Below are positions 16,565 through 24,953 of a DNA stretch of 64,000 bases, piece by piece. Source of the stretch: CAZHHH01 sp052400685 (GTDB lineage Bacteria; Bacteroidota; Bacteroidia; Bacteroidales; Marinilabiliaceae); assembly GCA_052400685.1 (NCBI GenBank), contig JBQTGJ010000020.1; one strand, written 5' to 3'. Every line of letters begins with the position of its first letter. Positions within the stretch are counted from its first letter, which is position 1. The notes below the pieces were generated by a model that had not been told where the DNA came from, did not search any database, and saw only the letters and a program-made list of their open reading frames with translations. Made by a program: the position numbers and the translations under genes.

Positions 16565-18462
16565 GTCGAGTAGGTAAGGGGAATTTCACCCCGAACCTCT
16601 CACGGAACCGTGCTTGATAGTCTCCCATCACACGGCTCTTGTTATACAAATCATCGCTAATTTATCAAGAATAACCAAGTTGCCAATGATAGAATAGATA
16701 GGGATATTGTTTCCTTACCCGATCCAACCATTTAAATGCTCGATTTAGACTTGTTTTATAACGCTTATACCGTTTCCGAGCCCACCGAATTAAACGATTT
16801 CGTAACAACCGAAAAACTTTTGACAGCTCATAACCCCTGAATCTACCGTAATAGTTTATCCAACCCCGAATCATAGGGTTCAAGTATTGGGCTATTCCAA
16901 CTACGCTTTTAAAACTCAGTGTCTCTATCTTTAGTTTTTCTAAACTATCGGCTAATCGTTTTCGTGAACTTATACTTATTGCACAATCATAGCCCAGAAA
17001 CAGCTTGCCTGTTTTCTTTGATTTGGCTGTGCGTGGTTGAAAGGAATAACCCAAAAAATCAAATTTAACTGTCGGGTATTTTCCTGTCCTGCGATAATCT
17101 CTGCAGTACACCAGTTTCGTCTTATCGGGGTGGAGTTCCAACCCACAAGATTTTATTCTGGCATCGACCAATTTAAGCACGTGTTCGGCGTGAGCCTTGC
17201 TTTTACAGTGAAGTATTGCATCGTCGGCATATCTTGCAAAACTTACTGTTGAATCGGTTAACTCTAACCATTTATCAAAGACATAATGTAGAAACAAATT
17301 TGCAAGTAGCGGACTAATCACCCCTCCCTGCGGTGTTCCTTTTCCATCCTTTTCTAATAGGTTCCCCGATTTTGTTAGCACTGGAGTTTCAAGCCATCGT
17401 TTAACGTAAAGTCGCACCCAGTTTTCAGGTACATGTTTCTCTACAGCAAGCATCAGTTTGTTGTGATCGATGTTATCAAAGAAACCTTTAATGTCCAGAT
17501 CAATTACCCAGTCATATTTCCAGCAGTTTAACCGAACAGACTCTAATGCCTTATGGGCATTCTTGTTCGGACGATAAGCATAAGAATTAGAACTAAATAT
17601 CTCTTCTAAACGTGGTTCTATGTAATCTTTGACCACCATTTGACCAACCCTGTCGCTGATTGTGGGGATACCTAATTTACGAATACCTCCGTCTTTCTTG
17701 GATACCTCAACTTCTTTGACTGGTGGTGGAAAGTAACTCCCTGATGCCATACGATTCCAAAGTTTGTACAAGTGCTTCGACCGACTGGCATCATATTCTG
17801 TCATGTCGATCTCGTCGCTTCCTGCACCACCTTTGTTGGCTTTTACTTTCTTATAAGCGGCCCAGACCATGGACCGACTTATCGGTATCGATTTTGTCTC
17901 ATTCCATAAATTCATCCTCTTACGAGTTGTTAAATGTTAATCGACTGTATAACCTGATCCCTTCGCTCCCCTTCCATTACAGTTGGATCATCACTACTAC
18001 GAATCAGTCCGTCCCTGAATAACTCTTCGGTATTCTGCCTCCAGGTTGATCCTGTCGTACGTTTCCCTTAACATTGTTATACAGGTTCCCGAGTTCCATA
18101 ATTGAGCCCAGATAAAGTTCATGCCGCCTGAATGACGCCTACCGTACAGCCAATAAACAGGTTTCCGCTGTACTTATCACTGCATTTCATACTCTACAGC
18201 TTTTGATAGAATGTGGCAACTTCTCGACACCTCTTCAGCGGTTACGGTTAGTTCATCTCCCTTATCCATACCTAACCACACTCATAGTGCAGCATTTCCC
18301 AAACGCTCAGCACCTTGACTCTTTACCAAAGCACCTTTGGGCGGTTTGAGACCCCCTCCTGCAAGACGACCCCAGTGGTTCAACCTTACAACTGGTTTCC
18401 ACCATCTCAATTACAGCATGCAGTGAATAATATTTATTGCCGTTCACTGCTTCTCGGCACAC
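16565..18462 (-). mobile_element. Group II intron A with maturase (1898 bp)
   Basis: Minus strand: GTGTGCC at 18462 is the 5' end and CTACTCGAC ending at 16565 the 3' end. Domain V is the hairpin GAGCCGTGTGATGGGAGAC / CAAGCACGGTTC. The reverse transcriptase gene lies in domain IV. A candidate EBS1, TATGAAA at 18185-18191 (minus), is perfectly complementary to TTTCATA at 18463-18469 just before the 5' splice site. The 3' end abuts intron B with no intervening base. Confidence 0.82.
16665..17915 (-). CDS. ltrA: Group II intron reverse transcriptase/maturase
   Basis: A protein of 416 residues. RT motifs are intact: KVEVSK-IRKLGIPTISDRVGQ, WVIDLDIKGFFDNIDH, GTPQGGVISPLLANLFLHY, and the catalytic FARYADDAI. 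Residues about 310-400 form the maturase X domain (VVGIAQYLNPMIRGWINYYG). There is no C-terminal HNH endonuclease; the protein ends YPYLFYHWQLGYS. It therefore would rely on DNA structure or replication forks for priming, as in endonuclease-free intron lineages. It supports splicing and retromobility of intron A and possibly of intron B. Confidence 0.93.
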   Translation of the reverse strand: MNLWNETKSIPISRSMVWAAYKKVKANKGGAGSDEIDMTEYDASRSKHLYKLWNRMASGSYFPPPVKEVEVSKKDGGIRKLGIPTISDRVGQMVVKDYIEPRLEEIFSSNSYAYRPNKNAHKALESVRLNCWKYDWVIDLDIKGFFDNIDHNKLMLAVEKHVPENWVRLYVKRWLETPVLTKSGNLLEKDGKGTPQGGVISPLLANLFLHYVFDKWLELTDSTVSFARYADDAILHCKSKAHAEHVLKLVDARIKSCGLELHPDKTKLVYCRDYRRTGKYPTVKFDFLGYSFQPRTAKSKKTGKLFLGYDCAISISSRKRLADSLEKLKIETLSFKSVVGIAQYLNPMIRGWINYYGRFRGYELSKVFRLLRNRLIRWARKRYKRYKTSLNRAFKWLDRVRKQYPYLFYHWQLGYS

Positions 18463-18583
18463 TATGAAACGGTTGGGTTTTCGGGCTGCGTTTGTATCCA
18501 CCGAGGAAAAAGTTGATGCGAGAACCAACCCTCGCAAACCACTGAACCCCAACTGTTTTATATTGTGTGTTATGGGCTGGCAT
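18463..18583 (-). repeat. attC-like palindrome (5' exon side, split by introns)
   Basis: If both introns are removed, bases 18463-18583 join 15915-15937. The joined plus strand contains ACAATATGAAACGGTTGGGTT and, about 75 bases later, AACCCCAACTGTTTTATATTG, which are near-perfect reverse complements (two mismatches). The outer ends are GCACACAACG and GTTATGGGC, similar to integron attC core sites (GTTRRRY). It starts right at the stop codon of the TonB gene, as attC sites do in gene cassettes. Confidence 0.45.
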
Positions 18584-18861
18584 TTATTGTAAATCAATGT
18601 GTATTGGTATTGTAAATCTAATATTTACAGGTTCATTATTCATAAATCCATTCGTAAACTTATCTAAATTATTCAATGCAATCAATATCGCTTTTTGTAC
18701 AAATCCATTATCACAAGACCTGAGAAATTTTATATCTCGCATTTCACCATGCTTATCAATCACAAAGGAAACAATCCGCATACAATTTATTCTGCTTTCA
18801 ATTATTGGCATCTCAACCCATAAATTCAAAATCAAATCTTGATGGATAAAACGGAGCATTT
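18584..18861 (-). pseudogene. TonB-like protein, C-terminal part (interrupted by IS21)
   Basis: The frame reads LRFIHQDL, then MRIVSFVIDKHGEMRDIKFL, then NEPVNIRFTIPIHIDLQ and stop, a typical TonB C-terminal domain. It continues in frame with the fragment at 21487-21655 (PSYPGGLDKM) once the IS21 element and one copy of the 5-bp duplication are removed, giving PGGLDKM-LRFIHQDL as in intact TonB-family proteins (PGG-xxx-M-x-FI). The gene is inactivated. Confidence 0.7.
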
Positions 18862-19067
18862 CCACCCAAAAAACGGTTTACCCAAGGTCAAAAAAGCGTC
18901 AAAAAAACGGAGCATAGGCCCCCATTTTAAGATTGTAAAGACCTGGAATAAAATCCGAAACGGAGTATGTCCCCCCAGTGAGATCCCTCTAACAAAACGG
19001 AGCATTGCCGTTCACTTTTTTGCTGGTATTTTCCTATACACAAAACGTATAGAAAAATCATAAAGTC

Positions 19068-20636
19068 ATGGCAGGAAAAATTAAAGACATGAGTAACGTA
19101 AAACAAATGCTCCGGCTACATCAAAATGGCGTATCTAACCGCCAAATAGCCAAAGAACTATCGGTCGATAAAGAAACTGTAAATCGTTACGTAAAACGAG
19201 CCAGACGCGACCCTTTATCTCTAAACGAATTACTTAAACTGGATGACCCCGTCTTGCAACACCGAATGACCGGTGGAAATCCCGCTTATCCGGATAATCG
19301 CTTCGAAGTGCTAAAAGGTAAGCTTTCATACTTCGAAAAGGAGCTGGAAAGGAAACATGTAACCCTGAAAACTCTTTGGGAGGAATATATTGCAGAGGAA
19401 CCCGATGGATATAGTTTAACACAGTTTCGATATCATTTCAGGCAACATACCAAAGCCAGGCGAAAAATCCCTTCTTCAATTTTAAAAGATTTATATGTAC
19501 CGGGCGAAAAGCTTTTTATAGATTTTGCCGGGGACACCATGGAATATATTGAAATTGAAACCGGCGAGATTGTTAAGGTGCAGGTGTTTGTGGCTTGTAT
19601 GCCTGCAACAGATTATGGCTTTGCCATGGCTGTACGCTCCCAAAAGAGCGAAGATTTTATCTACGCACTTACGTCTTGTTTTCAGGCACTGGGTGGCGTT
19701 CCTAAGATTATTGTAAGTGACAATCTAAAATCAGCCGTCATTAAAACCGATCCTTATGAGCCCCAAATAAATCGCATAATGGAAGATATGGCCAATCATT
19801 ACGGGTGCGTGGTAATCCCTGCCCGTCCCAGGCGGCCAAAGGATAAAGGATTGGTAGAAAATCATGTAAAAATTGTTTATAACCGGGTTTATGCCCAATT
19901 GCGCAACAGAAAATTCTTTTCCATAGAAGAACTTAATCGTGCCATTGCAGAAAAAATGCTGGCTCATAATCGCAAACGCATGCAACAACATTCTTACACG
20001 CGGGAAGAGCACTTTTTAGCTACGGAAAAGGATCAACTACAGCCACTTACGACAGAGAGGTTTGAAGTACGTCATTATACAAATTTAAAAGTAGGGCTTA
20101 ATGGTTGTATCTACTTAGGACGCGATAAGCATTACTATTCGGTGCCTTATGTTCACATAGGGGAGCAAGCGCATGTTATTTACACCCGCAATATTGTAAA
20201 AATATATATCAAAGGTGAGTGTGTTGCGAAACATCTCAGAGGCTATAAACAAGGAGCATATACCCTTGAAAAAAGTCATCTGGCATCTAATACCCAGGCC
20301 TACCGGGAACGGTCACCCCAGTATTACATCAACCGCGGACGTGCTGTACTTGCTGAACTGGGACAGGTTATTGAATATATGTTCGCAACGGCCAAAGTCC
20401 CGGCTGAAACATTTTATCGAGGCTGTGACGGGCTACTAAAACTTCAACGCGTTACGGATCCAGCCCTGTTTAAAAAAGCCTGTGAAACGGCTCTTTTGTA
20501 CCAAAGGTATCGCTATGGCTTTATTGAACGCTTGATAAAATCCAAATGCAGAGGCATTCATGAAATTAATGAAGAACAAATACCACAAACGTTTCCTTCC
20601 CATAAAAATATCAGGGGAAAAAGATCTTTTAAGTAA
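19068..20636 (+). CDS. istA: IS21 transposase IstA
   Basis: A protein of 522 residues. The N terminus has a helix-turn-helix (LHQNGVSNRQIAKELSVDKETVNRYVKR). The DDE catalytic core shows LFIDFAGDTMEY (first Asp), VSDNLKSAV (second Asp) and KDKGLVENHVKIVYNRVYA (Glu). A C-terminal Mu-type beta-barrel region follows. All three catalytic residues are present, so the element is probably active. It is followed after 30 bases by istB. Confidence 0.93.
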   Translation: MAGKIKDMSNVKQMLRLHQNGVSNRQIAKELSVDKETVNRYVKRARRDPLSLNELLKLDDPVLQHRMTGGNPAYPDNRFEVLKGKLSYFEKELERKHVTLKTLWEEYIAEEPDGYSLTQFRYHFRQHTKARRKIPSSILKDLYVPGEKLFIDFAGDTMEYIEIETGEIVKVQVFVACMPATDYGFAMAVRSQKSEDFIYALTSCFQALGGVPKIIVSDNLKSAVIKTDPYEPQINRIMEDMANHYGCVVIPARPRRPKDKGLVENHVKIVYNRVYAQLRNRKFFSIEELNRAIAEKMLAHNRKRMQQHSYTREEHFLATEKDQLQPLTTERFEVRHYTNLKVGLNGCIYLGRDKHYYSVPYVHIGEQAHVIYTRNIVKIYIKGECVAKHLRGYKQGAYTLEKSHLASNTQAYRERSPQYYINRGRAVLAELGQVIEYMFATAKVPAETFYRGCDGLLKLQRVTDPALFKKACETALLYQRYRYGFIERLIKSKCRGIHEINEEQIPQTFPSHKNIRGKRSFK

Positions 20637-20666
20637 ACCATCAATAATAATTAAAAAGCAAAAACA

Positions 20667-21392
20667 ATGAACGAAATTGCAAACGAATTTAAGAGTTTAA
20701 GAATGCCGGGGATGGCCAGTTGTTGGACATCGCTGCTGGAGACACGTAAAATCGACAGTCTGTCCTTTTACGAAGGCATACAAATGCTTTTACAGGCAGA
20801 AAAAAGCCAACGTAAAGAGAACCGTAATGCACGTTTAATCGCAGCTGCTAAATTTCGCTATCAGGTGACCATTGAAGAATTGAACTTTGACGCGGCACGA
20901 GGACTCGAACGTGCCAAGATTATGCAATTGGCCACCTGCGAATATATAAAACATGGAGCCCCTATTCTTATTACCGAGGCCACCGGAACCGGCAAAAGCT
21001 GGTTAGGTACAGCTCTTGGTTATCATGCTTGTTTAATGGGATTTAAAGTGGCCTATTTTAACATCCAAAAGCTGTTTGAAAAAATAACCTTACACCGAAT
21101 AGAAGCAACAATGCCAAAATTCTTTGAAAAAATGGCACAAATGGATTTGCTTATTGTTGATGACTTTGGCGTAAAAAAAATGGATGGCCAACAGCTACTG
21201 GATTTTATGGAACTGATAGAGGACAGGCATAGCCGAAAAGCAACAATTATAATGAGCCAATTGCCAGTGTCAGACTGGTATGATATTATGACATCAAACA
21301 CCACTGCTGCAGATGCAATACTCGATAGAATGGTTCATTCGGCATATCGTTTTGAATTAAAAGGTGAGACAATGAGAAAAGCTAATAATTAA
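20667..21392 (+). CDS. istB: IS21 helper ATPase IstB
   Basis: A protein of 241 residues, DnaC/IstB-like AAA+ ATPase. Walker A is EATGTGKSW (usually GxxGTGKT), Walker B LLIVDDFGV, and the C-terminal part reads AILDRMVHSAYRFELKGETMR, diagnostic of IstB. It delivers the target DNA to IstA and gives target immunity or choice. Confidence 0.92.
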   Translation: MNEIANEFKSLRMPGMASCWTSLLETRKIDSLSFYEGIQMLLQAEKSQRKENRNARLIAAAKFRYQVTIEELNFDAARGLERAKIMQLATCEYIKHGAPILITEATGTGKSWLGTALGYHACLMGFKVAYFNIQKLFEKITLHRIEATMPKFFEKMAQMDLLIVDDFGVKKMDGQQLLDFMELIEDRHSRKATIIMSQLPVSDWYDIMTSNTTAADAILDRMVHSAYRFELKGETMRKANN

Positions 21393-21486
21393 TCTATTTT
21401 TGTATTTTCATGACTGATTTAGAAAAAAAGTGAACGGATATGGCCGTTTTTTATGGGGGGATATTAACCGTTTTTTCCACTTGACG

Positions 21487-21655
21487 CATTTTATCTAATC
21501 CACCTGGATATGACGGCATACTATCACAAATGAAATAGACAGTATCATTAATCGTTTTTTCTTTAATTAACAATTCTGGAAATACAATTTTAGAATATTT
21601 AGCAGTCCATAAAGTATCACCTTGTGTGTCTGTTACTGAAAAGTCACCTATTTTC
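21487..21655 (-). pseudogene. TonB-like protein, upstream part (truncated)
   Basis: The minus frame reads EKIGDFSVTDTQGDTLWTAK, then KTINDTVYFICDSMPSYPGGLDKM, ending at the IS21 junction. The 5' end of the gene is missing because the frame breaks at about 21656, where remnants of another IS21 begin. Together with 18584-18861 it represents one broken TonB-family gene. Confidence 0.6.
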
Positions 21656-21763
21656 TCAAGCGGTGCTGCACTGGTTGATCGGCTGACTCATAAAGCACAC
21701 CTTGTAAATATGAATGGAGAATCGTATCGTTTGAAAGAAACCAAAGAAATGAATAATAAATGA
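21656..21763 (+). pseudogene. IstB C-terminal remnant of a second IS21
   Basis: The frame reads SSGAALVDRLTHKAHLVNMN, then GESYRLKETKEMNNK and stop. This is the conserved IstB tail but clearly different from the intact istB at 20667. The rest of that element is gone. Confidence 0.65.
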
Positions 21764-21791
21764 AAAATAATTATCAAAAAATCAGCATCCC

Positions 21792-21838
21792 AGTCTTCAC
21801 AAGATTGGGGTACCCCAATCTTGTGAAGACTCTTTTTT
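21792..21838 (+). terminator. Strong hairpin terminator
   Basis: A perfect 19-bp stem, 21792-21810 (AGTCTTCACAAGATTGGGG) with 21813-21831, closed by two bases and followed by CTTTTTTATT. It lies 28 bases after the istB remnant stop and looks like a rho-independent terminator. Confidence 0.75.
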
Positions 21839-21848
21839 ATTTAATCTA

Positions 21849-21890
21849 AATGGTATACTTTTGGATTGAAACTCTGGTATACTTTTCAAT
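21849..21890 (+). repeat. IS21 end repeats (TGGTATACTTTT x2)
   Basis: Two direct copies of TGGTATACTTTT followed by ATTGAAA, about 23 bases apart. They are most simply the terminal transposase sites of the decayed second IS21. Confidence 0.5.
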
Positions 21891-21900
21891 TGAAATAAAC

Positions 21901-22165
21901 ATATCTACGGGTGGCGACTCAAATTTGCCGGACTTCACAGGCCTTGAATTTGAACTTTATATTTTAAACACTTGGTTGATGGACAGGCTCTATTTACATG
22001 AGCGGCCTTTTCAAGGCGAAATTTCTGATTCGGGATGGGATTCCAGGGCGTTGCCGTTGGGCTGAAGTTATTTGCACTTTAAGTGCGGTGAGTGGCAAAA
22101 GTATGATTTTACGAATACAGGAAGTGATTACCTAAAAATGTCTGGGCAAAAAATATCCCAAAAAA
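21901..22165 (+). repeat. Repeat R/S composite, left flank of the motor locus
   Basis: The right part of R (CTTCACAGGCCTTGAATTTG to TTGATGGACAGGCTC) followed by block S. Bases 21931-22115 match 35470-35655 with two substitutions by eye and in the same orientation. The remainder, 22166-22323, contains no recognised feature. Confidence 0.75.
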
Positions 22166-22367
22166 CTCAGACGTGTTATTTAGAATGAAATCAAACAACA
22201 AATCATAAAACTGATCACCATATTAAAAATAAAATATATCAAGGCTTCTGCAAAACATGGCTGATTTGTGTCTAATCTGGTTGCATTTCTGAGATTAGAT
22301 CTCTTGATAAGAGTTTGTCAGATTCAAGATTTAACTTTAACAACGTTTAGAACAGCTTTCGCCCATT

Positions 22368-23144
22368 TTAAAGAAACCTGTAAAGCTTTAAGTATTTTAT
22401 GTTTACCGCAAAATTTAAATTTGCTTCACCCAAACCTGATGTTGTTATACCAATAACTTCACCCATCATATTTAATAATGGTCCACCGCTACTTCCATGA
22501 GTTATCTCAGTCGTTGTTTGAATTAAACTATTATTCTCTCGAAAAGCTGAAACGATTCCTTTCGACAGTGTACTTTGCAATCCTCTTGGGTTTCCAATAG
22601 CAAATACATCATCTCCAATTTCAGGAATTTGCGAAACGACAGGAATAGGATTTAAAATATTGTAGCTACCTATATTAACCCGAAAGATGATATAATCATT
22701 CTCTTCACTTTTTTCTAATACTTCTTTCACCTTGAATTGCTTACCATCAAGAGTCTCAATTATTTCTAACCCTTGTGAAGTTCCCTCAAATACGTGATAA
22801 TTACTAACGGCTAATCCATTCTTAGACACAAAAAACCCAGAGCCTTGAAATTCATTATTTCCATCAGATGTATATACTAGGAATACAGATTTTTTGTATT
22901 TATTATAAAGTTCATTTAGAGGTAAAACCTGCCTGACAGTATTTTCTATCACACGAGTTTCAGTATTTTGGTGTCGTTGTCGGTCTGTTGTATTTGATGA
23001 ATAGTTTGTTGTAGAACTTGCTTTTTGATGACTACGTCTTCCAGACGGAGAACAACCAGAACAACCACTTAACGAATGTAGAGTAATAATAAAAAGTAAA
23101 CCCATCAGAATATTACCTACAACTTGATATGTCCTATTCTTCAT
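22368..23144 (-). CDS. Trypsin-like (HtrA-type) serine protease lipoprotein
   Basis: A protein of 258 residues, last gene of the ten-gene motor locus. A lipoprotein signal ends at LSGC (Cys28), so the enzyme faces the periplasm. The trypsin-like fold has the triad: His in VSNYHVFEG, Asp in SEENDYIIFRV, and Ser in THGSSGGPLLN. It has no PDZ domain. The end YLKLYRFL is odd: a one-base shift near 22390-22397 gives YLKALQVSLKWAKAVLN and a stop at 22324, which looks like the normal family end (NFAVNIKYLKAL). The gene may carry a recent one-base deletion, with the core intact. It overlaps the upstream MotB-like gene by 11 bases. Confidence 0.82.
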   Translation of the reverse strand: MKNRTYQVVGNILMGLLFIITLHSLSGCSGCSPSGRRSHQKASSTTNYSSNTTDRQRHQNTETRVIENTVRQVLPLNELYNKYKKSVFLVYTSDGNNEFQGSGFFVSKNGLAVSNYHVFEGTSQGLEIIETLDGKQFKVKEVLEKSEENDYIIFRVNIGSYNILNPIPVVSQIPEIGDDVFAIGNPRGLQSTLSKGIVSAFRENNSLIQTTTEITHGSSGGPLLNMMGEVIGITTSGLGEANLNFAVNIKYLKLYRFL

Positions 23145-23754
23145 TATTATGAATTTTGCCCATTTTAGGTATTATGTGAATAAGGAATTGTTGGTTTTTA
23201 TATTCATCTTTCCCAGAATATTCCCTGATTCCTTCGGTACCACTACCAGAAATTTGAATTTCACAATCTATCGCATTAAAGATTATACCATTTGATTTCC
23301 AAAAGCGATAAAGAGACAAAGCCCTTTCATAGCTAAGTTCGTAATTGCGTGAATAATTATCTTTCGATGCCATACCTTCAATTACAACAAGATACTTAAT
23401 ATCAAATTTCTCAAAATTCTGCTGATTTTTAAGCTCAGTTATTAAATTCGAAATAGAATTACCCACTTTAATTAAATATTTATAATATTTGGGGTTGATG
23501 TAAGAACTGCCACTCTGAAATTGAATTTGCTTATTTAATTTGAAGCGTTTGTATTCTGGTTGGTATTCAAAATACTCTTCTGGCAATTTTTGAACGGCAA
23601 TATGTAATTCTTGAATTTTTACTAGTTGTTCCTTAATATCCTCGATGTTGTACTTTAAATACCCAATTGTAACGACAAATAGCACAAGCATCACAAAAAA
23701 CAGACTTGTCATCAAATCAGAATAACTTATCCAAAAAATATTATCCTTTTTCAT
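23134..23754 (-). CDS. MotB/ZorB-like stator subunit, paralog 2
   Basis: A protein of 206 residues. A short cytosolic start, then one membrane helix (about 14-32) containing the MotB-type motif WISYSDLMTSLFF; Asp13 corresponds to the proton-carrying aspartate of MotB. Residues 35-60 form a linker and 80-200 an OmpA-like domain (LVVIEGMASKDNYSRNYELS, YERALSLYRFWKSNG), with the conserved Asn and Arg but no classical GHTD. Such domains anchor the stator to peptidoglycan. The first 34 residues are identical to those of the neighbouring paralog, while the periplasmic part differs. The frames abut as TAATG. Confidence 0.85.
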   Translation of the reverse strand: MKKDNIFWISYSDLMTSLFFVMLVLFVVTIGYLKYNIEDIKEQLVKIQELHIAVQKLPEEYFEYQPEYKRFKLNKQIQFQSGSSYINPKYYKYLIKVGNSISNLITELKNQQNFEKFDIKYLVVIEGMASKDNYSRNYELSYERALSLYRFWKSNGIIFNAIDCEIQISGSGTEGIREYSGKDEYKNQQFLIHIIPKMGKIHNNEE

Positions 23755-24473
23755 TAATTCGATCTATTTTGGACTTTCGGAATAATTTGAATAGAAAATC
23801 GTTTGTTATTTTCTTCTAAATTATCTCTGCATAGGCCATTAAAGCCACTACCACAAAGCATTATTTCAGTATTGTATTTCCGCAGATCGATGTTGTTTTT
23901 GTTCCATAAATCATACACGGCTAATGCTCGCTCGAAGCTCTTTTTATAACCATATTTATTGTCAACACTATAAGATCTATCATAAGTATTTGCCATATTT
24001 CCTTCAATGACTAATAAATATGATAATTCAGGAGTTTTCATATATAGATCTTTCAGAAAATCCTCTATTTCATAGCCAATATTTATAGTAGTACTTACAA
24101 ACTTTCTTTTTATAACCGACTTATTAGGTTCAAAAATTTCTTGTCCAAGTAGATCTTTAACTAGGTACTTTTTACAATTAGGAAGGTAAATAAACTTACC
24201 GCTTTCTTCTAGAGGTTTAAATTGTTCTTCAATTTTCAGTAATTTATCTTGTTGTTTTACTGTAATAATTAATTTTTCATTGGCGGTTTTAAGTTCTGTT
24301 ATAAGTGTTTCTGTTTCCTGCTCTTTTTCTCTCAACTGCGTAATTAATTCTTCATTGTTAAACATTTGGTTTTTTAAATAACCTATTGTAACGACAAATA
24401 GCACAAGCATCACAAAAAACAGACTTGTCATCAAGTCAGAATAACTTATCCAAAAAATATTATCCTTTTTCAT
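23754..24473 (-). CDS. MotB/ZorB-like stator subunit, paralog 1
   Basis: A protein of 239 residues with the same membrane anchor as paralog 2 (WISYSDLMTSLFF, Asp13). It has a longer coiled-coil linker (about 37-85, ELITQLREKEQETETLI) and then an OmpA-like domain around 110-235 (LLVIEGNMANTYDRSYS, SFERALAVYDLWNKNNI). As in ZorB and MotB, the helix is expected to sit inside a pentameric MotA-type ring. Two different B subunits with one A subunit suggest a heterodimeric axle (inference). Its ATG is the last base of the preceding stop codon. Confidence 0.85.
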   Translation of the reverse strand: MKKDNIFWISYSDLMTSLFFVMLVLFVVTIGYLKNQMFNNEELITQLREKEQETETLITELKTANEKLIITVKQQDKLLKIEEQFKPLEESGKFIYLPNCKKYLVKDLLGQEIFEPNKSVIKRKFVSTTINIGYEIEDFLKDLYMKTPELSYLLVIEGNMANTYDRSYSVDNKYGYKKSFERALAVYDLWNKNNIDLRKYNTEIMLCGSGFNGLCRDNLEENNKRFSIQIIPKVQNRSN

Positions 24474-24952
24474 TAATTCGACTTTAGTTCATAAATCCAG
24501 TATAAAAGAATTAGTCCAAGGTTAATTAGAATTAGTAAAAGGCCTAATAAAAAAAGGACAATTGAGGAAGGAGAAATGAAAAAGAAATAAATCAATGAAA
24601 AAATTACTAATTCGGTTATCAATTCAATTTTATTGCCAATTTGTTGTGAAAGCTGCAGGTAGCAGCAGATAGTGTACAATATAACCCATACTACAGCTAT
24701 AATACTTAGTAAAATTGTACACATCTTTCCTATTACTTTTACAACAAGAGGTAATGCAACATCTGAATAAAATAATGAAAAAAGATTCGGGAGTTTAAAA
24801 AAGTCAAAGGAAGAACCACTTTCTTCAAATAAAGGATTAAAAACCGCCCCATACGTCATTAATGAAAACCCAAGCAAAAGTATTGGGATCAAGGCAATAA
24901 TTAACAAGGTTTTTTCCCAACCTTGTAATGTTTTGATAAGATTCAAACGCAT
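24473..24952 (-). CDS. Small four-helix membrane protein of the motor locus
   Basis: A protein of 159 residues not assigned to a family. Four hydrophobic segments are visible (about 14-36, 64-95, 106-121, 124-153), with a short periplasmic loop (NPLFEESGSSFDFF) after the first. It sits between the MotA-like and MotB-like genes, with 1-base spacing on both sides. It may be an accessory subunit of the channel; no catalytic motif is seen. Confidence 0.75.
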   Translation of the reverse strand: MRLNLIKTLQGWEKTLLIIALIPILLLGFSLMTYGAVFNPLFEESGSSFDFFKLPNLFSLFYSDVALPLVVKVIGKMCTILLSIIAVVWVILYTICCYLQLSQQIGNKIELITELVIFSLIYFFFISPSSIVLFLLGLLLILINLGLILLYWIYELKSN

Positions 24953-24953
24953 A

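Larger units (their letters stand above)
18862..21486 (+). mobile_element. IS21-family insertion sequence (complete)
   Basis: About 2.6 kb holding istA and istB, bounded by CATTT at 18857-18861 and 21487-21491 as a probable 5-bp target duplication. The left end carries repeats of AACGGAGCAT (18905, 18996) and AAAAAACGG, the right end CCGTTTTTTCC and GGCCGTTTTTTATGG, fitting the multiple transposase sites at IS21 ends. The target in the TonB gene also contains AAAACGGAGCAT (18848-18859), so either the exact left end lies a little further out or the element chose a site like its own ends. Confidence 0.78.

Noticed and set aside
18839..19063. Small gene before istA
   Set aside because: It lies in the IS21 left end and consists of transposase-binding repeats.
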